A DNA stretch of 64,000 bases from Flavobacteriia bacterium. GTDB lineage: Bacteria; Bacteroidota; Bacteroidia; Flavobacteriales; Schleiferiaceae. This document shows positions 60,678 to 64,000 of this stretch, one piece after another (position 1 is the first letter of the stretch; each line of letters starts with the position of its first letter). The stretch covers positions 1 to 64,000 of the forward strand of contig JABXHW010000033.1 of assembly GCA_013373425.1 (NCBI GenBank), read 5' to 3'. Under the pieces are notes generated by a model. That model saw nothing but the letters and a program-made list of their open reading frames with translations, ran no database searches and had not been told where the DNA came from. Made by a program: the position numbers and the translations under genes.

Positions 60678-61892
60678 ATGCAGAAATACGATTTGATTGT
60701 TATCGGAGGAGGAATTGTGGGGATCGCTACTGCCTACAAGTGGCAATTGACCAACCCTAATTCAAGAGTTGTGGTCTTAGAAAAGGAAGGTGCACTTGCA
60801 AGACATCAAACGGGTCGTAATAGTGGGGTCATTCACAGCGGCATCTACTACAAGCCTGGATCTCTAAAGGCTAAAACTTGTTTCGATGGTTATGCTCAGC
60901 TGGTTGAGTTCGCAAAAGAACACAACGTTGCTCATGACATATGTGGAAAAGTCATTGTAGCTACCGATGAGTCAGAGCTTCCTCAAATCGATGCAATTCT
61001 TCAAAAGGGAAAAGAAAACGGATTGGATGGTTTGAAAATTCTCGGTCCAGATGAAATCCGCGAAGTTGAACCAGAAGTGAATGGCGTGAAAGCGATTTTC
61101 GTCCCGCAAACTGGAATTATCGACTATGTAGACTTTACGAACAAGATGGCGGCGAGAATCACAAATATTCAGAAAGACAGCGCTATTCTCAAGGGTTTCA
61201 ATGTGGTTCGCATTAGGAATAAACCTTCAGGAACTACCATTGTAAAATCGGAGCGTGGAGAATTTGAAGCTCCCATTGTTATTGCTTGTGGTGGGTTAGA
61301 GTCAGACCGACTCGCAAAATTAGACGGTGTGGATGCAGGAATGAAGATCGTTCCATTCCGAGGAGACTACTACGACCTCACACCTCAAGGCCAACACAAA
61401 GTGAAGAACCTCATCTACCCTGTTCCCAATCCGGAATTTCCATTCTTGGGCGTTCACTTTACTAGAATGATACATGGTGGAGTTGAATGCGGTCCCAATG
61501 CTGTATTCTCCTTCAAAAGAGAAGGCTATGATAAGACCTCCTTCAGCATTAAAGATTCGTTCGATGCACTCACCTATGGCGGCACGTGGAAGCTCTTCAA
61601 AACGCATTGGAAGCATGGGATGGGGGAATACGAGCGGGCATTCTCGAAGGCGAAGTTTCTTCAGGCACTCCAGAAGTTGATACCTGGTCTTACCGACTCC
61701 GATATTACACCTGCTCGCGCTGGCGTTCGTGCTCAAGCGTTGAGCAACGACGGTAAATTAGTTGACGACTTCGTAATTCAAAAAGGAAACGGCGCAATTC
61801 ATGTGCTGAATGCGCCGAGTCCTGCTGCAACTGCTAGTTTAGCTATTGCGGATGAGATATTGAATAGGATTGGGACCAACTACAACGAGTAA
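60678..61892 (+). CDS. lhgO: L-2-hydroxyglutarate oxidase
   Basis: 404-aa FAD-dependent oxidase of the DAO superfamily. N-terminal dinucleotide motif LIVIGGGIVGIATAYKWQLT, and the family-typical HQTGRNSGVIHSGIYYKPGS, VPFRGDYYDLTPQG and ARAGVRAQALSNDGKLVDDF. It oxidises L-2-hydroxyglutarate to 2-oxoglutarate with electrons to the quinone pool in E. coli. It is the only plus-strand metabolic gene among the polysaccharide genes here and is convergent with the wbpD-like gene (6 bp apart), so it is probably unrelated to the locus. Confidence 0.95.
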   Translation: MQKYDLIVIGGGIVGIATAYKWQLTNPNSRVVVLEKEGALARHQTGRNSGVIHSGIYYKPGSLKAKTCFDGYAQLVEFAKEHNVAHDICGKVIVATDESELPQIDAILQKGKENGLDGLKILGPDEIREVEPEVNGVKAIFVPQTGIIDYVDFTNKMAARITNIQKDSAILKGFNVVRIRNKPSGTTIVKSERGEFEAPIVIACGGLESDRLAKLDGVDAGMKIVPFRGDYYDLTPQGQHKVKNLIYPVPNPEFPFLGVHFTRMIHGGVECGPNAVFSFKREGYDKTSFSIKDSFDALTYGGTWKLFKTHWKHGMGEYERAFSKAKFLQALQKLIPGLTDSDITPARAGVRAQALSNDGKLVDDFVIQKGNGAIHVLNAPSPAATASLAIADEILNRIGTNYNE

Positions 61893-61898
61893 TTGACC

Positions 61899-62471
61899 CT
61901 ACTTCACACGCTGTACTTTTTTTCCTGACAGTTCATATTTCTGGCCACTTTCACGGCATTCAGCTATTCCTGATTCGTCAAAAATCAATTTATGACCATA
62001 TTCACTTACCCAGCCACTGAGCCTCGCAGGGTTACCGATAACTAAAGCATAGTTCGGCACCTCTTTCGTAACAACTGAACCGGCACCGATGAAGGCGTAA
62101 TCACCGATATCATTCCCGCATACAATGGTCGCATTTGCTCCTACTGTGGCTCCTCTACCAACATGGGTCTTCATGAAATGGCCACGTCTATTTATAGCGC
62201 TCCTCGGGTTGATTACATTCGTGAACACACAAGAAGGGCCAAGAAATACGTCGTCTTCACAAGTCACTCCTGTATAGATAGAAACGTTATTCTGAACCTT
62301 GCAATTATTTCCCAGGACTACACCAGGGCTCACAACCACATTTTGTCCGATGTTGCAACCGCTCCCAATCTCACATCCTGACATGACATGACTGAAATGC
62401 CAAATTTTAGTACCTACCCCAATAGAGCATTCTTCGTCTATCACTGCAGTTTCATGTGCGAAGTAATCCAT
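61899..62471 (-). CDS. wbpD: WbpD/WlbB-type sugar N-acetyltransferase
   Basis: 190-aa left-handed beta-helix N-acetyltransferase. The hexapeptide domain starts at residue 8 (AVIDEECSIGVGTKIWHFSH) with WHFSHVMSGCEIGSGCNIGQ and ends in GAGSVVTKEVPNYALVIGNP. This is the pattern of WbpD/WlbB, which acetylates UDP-2-acetamido-3-amino-2,3-dideoxy-glucuronic acid. The adjacent wbpB-like gene supports it. The C-terminal tail (ECRESGQKYELSGKKVQRVK) is basic. WbpA and WbpE are not in the window. Confidence 0.9.
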   Translation of the reverse strand: MDYFAHETAVIDEECSIGVGTKIWHFSHVMSGCEIGSGCNIGQNVVVSPGVVLGNNCKVQNNVSIYTGVTCEDDVFLGPSCVFTNVINPRSAINRRGHFMKTHVGRGATVGANATIVCGNDIGDYAFIGAGSVVTKEVPNYALVIGNPARLSGWVSEYGHKLIFDESGIAECRESGQKYELSGKKVQRVK

Positions 62472-62480
62472 AATAAAATC

Positions 62481-63497
62481 TCAATCTAACGCCGCATTGT
62501 AAATGCGTTCGATAATATCTACTACCATCATGCCTTCGGTAGCATTTGTGGTAACGGTGTCCTTTCCTAATAGAGTATTGACAACGTTATCTATAACAAA
62601 GTGATGGTTGGCAGCTGATCCTCTGTAAGGTCCATAATTATTCGGTGGGTTAGTTGGATCTAATTCCGGCATTTGATAGTTCTCAATGTGGCAGTATTCT
62701 ATTTCATTCATGTACTGACCACCAATCTTCAACGACCCTTTGCTGCCTATAACTGTAATCGAACTTTCCAAATTGGAGTCCCAAACTGAAGTGGAGAAGT
62801 GTATGGATCCCATACCTCCATTTACAAAGTCGAAGAGCACAGATCCAGAGTCTTCAAAATCAGTGAGTTGCTGGTGAGTAAAATCACGTATCTTAGACTG
62901 AATGTTCGTAATATCACCGAATACCCAATACATGATATCAACGAAATGGCTGAATTGAGTAAATAAGCTTCCCCCATCGAGGTCTTTTGATCCCTTCCAA
63001 TTACCTGCTTTGTAGTATCGCTGATCTCGGTTCCAGAAGCAGTTAACTTGTACAATAAGAGGATCACCGATTATTTTTTGCGATACAATCTCTTTAAGCC
63101 ACTTTGAAGGAGGACTGTATCTATTCTGTTTCACTACGAAAACTTGTTTAGCGTGATCTTCGGCCGTTGATATAACTTGCTCACATTCTTCTCTAGTGAG
63201 TCCCATCGGCTTCTCAATGACCACATGACAGTTATGTTTTAATGCCTCCACAGCCAATGAGCAGTGTACACCATTTGGAGTTGCTATAGTCACCACATCG
63301 GGGTAATCTTCAGCATCAAACATATCAATTATAGAAGAGTACGTAGGAACTCCATCGGGAATAAGGTCATCATCTAACGCTTTGCGATTAACCTCAACGA
63401 TTGCCGAAAGATGGCACGCTGGATGACCATTAATTATAGTCGCGTGTCGTCTTCCGATGTGTCCAAACCCAATAACGGCGAACTTCACTTTCTTCAT
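62481..63497 (-). CDS. wbpB: WbpB/WlbA-type Gfo/Idh/MocA dehydrogenase
   Basis: 338-aa NAD-dependent oxidoreductase. Rossmann domain with FAVIGFGHIGRRHATIINGH, DVVTIATPNGVHCSLAVEAL and HVVIEKPMGLTREEC (the catalytic EKP lysine); C-terminal domain with WNRDQRYYKAGNWKGSKDLD and GGSLFTQFSHFVDIMYWVFG. This fits WbpB/WlbA, the 3-dehydrogenase acting on UDP-GlcNAcA. It is directly followed by wbpD (9-bp gap), so together they would make a diacetylated 2,3-diaminouronic acid. Other Gfo/Idh roles cannot be excluded. Confidence 0.88.
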   Translation of the reverse strand: MKKVKFAVIGFGHIGRRHATIINGHPACHLSAIVEVNRKALDDDLIPDGVPTYSSIIDMFDAEDYPDVVTIATPNGVHCSLAVEALKHNCHVVIEKPMGLTREECEQVISTAEDHAKQVFVVKQNRYSPPSKWLKEIVSQKIIGDPLIVQVNCFWNRDQRYYKAGNWKGSKDLDGGSLFTQFSHFVDIMYWVFGDITNIQSKIRDFTHQQLTDFEDSGSVLFDFVNGGMGSIHFSTSVWDSNLESSITVIGSKGSLKIGGQYMNEIEYCHIENYQMPELDPTNPPNNYGPYRGSAANHHFVIDNVVNTLLGKDTVTTNATEGMMVVDIIERIYNAALD

Positions 63498-63615
63498 TTC
63501 GTAGAAGTATTCGAATGGTTGGGCGTAAGATTGTGGATAATAATGGCTGCTATATTTCCCATTAAATGAGTGATGAAGATTGCTCTACAAATATGGTTTT
63601 GGATTTAGATAACGT

Positions 63616-64000
63616 CTATCGATTTAATACATCAACTCCCGGTTTGTACAACTCCGCTATTCGCATTAGATATTCGCCATATCCTGACTTCATTAGAGGT
63701 TTGGCAAGCTCCAACAACTTTTGACGATCAATGAAACCCATTCTGTACGCTGTTTCTTCAATGCATCCCACTTTCAAGCCCTGTCTATTCTCAAGAACCT
63801 GAACAAATTGAGCAGCTTGTTGAAGTGAATTGAAAGTTCCCGTATCCAGCCAAGCTGTACCTCGATCAAGAATACCAACATTTAATTTACCACGTTCCAA
63901 ATACTCCTTATTCACATCTGTGATTTCGTACTCCCCACGGGCCGATGGTCTAATATTCTTTGCTATCTCAACAACTTCATTGTCGTAAAAATAAAGGCCT
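63616..64000 (-). CDS. rfbA: Glucose-1-phosphate thymidylyltransferase, C-terminal part (window edge)
   Basis: The reading frame runs to the window end without a start; about 128 residues are visible. The stretch [20 protein letters not shown] followed by [20 protein letters not shown] and [20 protein letters not shown] is characteristic of RmlA/RfbA. It makes dTDP-glucose for dTDP-sugar synthesis. The N-terminal part lies outside the window; the GTG within the frame at 63915 is not taken as a start. The C-terminus is intact. Confidence 0.93.
   Translation of the reverse strand, partial: GLYFYDNEVVEIAKNIRPSARGEYEITDVNKEYLERGKLNVGILDRGTAWLDTGTFNSLQQAAQFVQVLENRQGLKVGCIEETAYRMGFIDRQKLLELAKPLMKSGYGEYLMRIAELYKPGVDVLNR

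Noticed and set aside
1-64000. CRISPR array, restriction or toxin-antitoxin system, prophage
   Set aside because: No regularly spaced repeats, Cas, methylase/endonuclease, toxin-antitoxin or phage structural genes were recognised.

Overview
The window looks like a chromosomal segment of a marine-type Bacteroidota (Flavobacteriales, possibly Cryomorphaceae-like; the family is a guess). The sequence evidence is: promoters of the Bacteroidota type (TTG, about 19 nt, then TAnnTTTG), almost no Shine-Dalgarno sequences, a C-terminal type IX secretion (T9SS) sorting domain, a TonB-dependent receptor with a carboxypeptidase-regulatory-like N-terminus, an E1 alpha/beta fusion 2-oxoacid dehydrogenase, and many predicted lipoproteins and outer-membrane barrels. 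Genes are tightly packed and several convergent pairs overlap at their 3' ends. I saw no rRNA, tRNA, CRISPR array or prophage.

Layout. 1-4.3 kb: a heptamer tandem repeat, a secreted C1 (bleomycin-hydrolase-like) peptidase, two small outer-membrane barrel proteins, a Mpo1/DUF962 membrane protein, a small DUF493-like protein with a perfect Shine-Dalgarno, and an RDD membrane protein. 4.4-10.7 kb: a SpoIIM-like / DUF4129 / DUF4350 / MoxR / DUF58 operon divergent from RDD. 10.7-14.6 kb: P-loop ATPase, RecQ, Fmt and HU. 14.6-21 kb: a YD-repeat-like lipoprotein and a sulfate uptake and activation operon (SLC13 permease-cysC-cysD-cysN). 21-29 kb: PdxH, YqgE/AlgH, class IV aminotransferase, a T9SS-exported esterase-like protein with its TonB-dependent receptor, and a CPA2 antiporter. 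29-37.5 kb: a TPR-like protein, a large M1-peptidase-like/barrel protein that has lost both zinc histidines, the E1 dehydrogenase fusion, a candidate small RNA, an RsmB-like methyltransferase and MurQ. 37.4-46.6 kb: two PAS histidine kinases and a response regulator, a BNR-type lipoprotein, a CHRD-like lipoprotein, a sulfide:quinone oxidoreductase-like flavoprotein with an Fnr/Crp-type palindrome upstream, a double retropepsin-PDZ lipoprotein and a DUF2911 protein.

46.6-64 kb is a surface polysaccharide locus, mostly on the minus strand. It contains a WecA/MraY-type initiating transferase, a Wzy/WaaL-type polymerase or ligase, a Wzx flippase, several glycosyltransferases, a WbpM/CapD-type dehydratase, WbpB and WbpD homologues, RmlA (cut by the window end), and a nonulosonic-acid (sialic-acid-like) module of NeuB, an SpsF-type cytidylyltransferase and two left-handed beta-helix acyltransferases. 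A GT2 fused to a degenerate NeuA-like domain and an unrecognised predicted transferase belong to the same module. A REP-associated tyrosine transposase with three REP-type hairpins, and an L-2-hydroxyglutarate oxidase, interrupt the locus.

The most promising leads for undescribed biology are the small RNA at about 35.23 kb, the REP/RAYT unit at 56.87-57.55 kb, the unrecognised protein at 54.48-55.52 kb, the two apparently catalytically dead hydrolases (M1-like and esterase-like), and a set of genes whose promoter -7 element ends exactly 4 nt before the ATG, which suggests leaderless transcripts. Everything here was read by eye. Family calls are recognition from motifs, not database hits.
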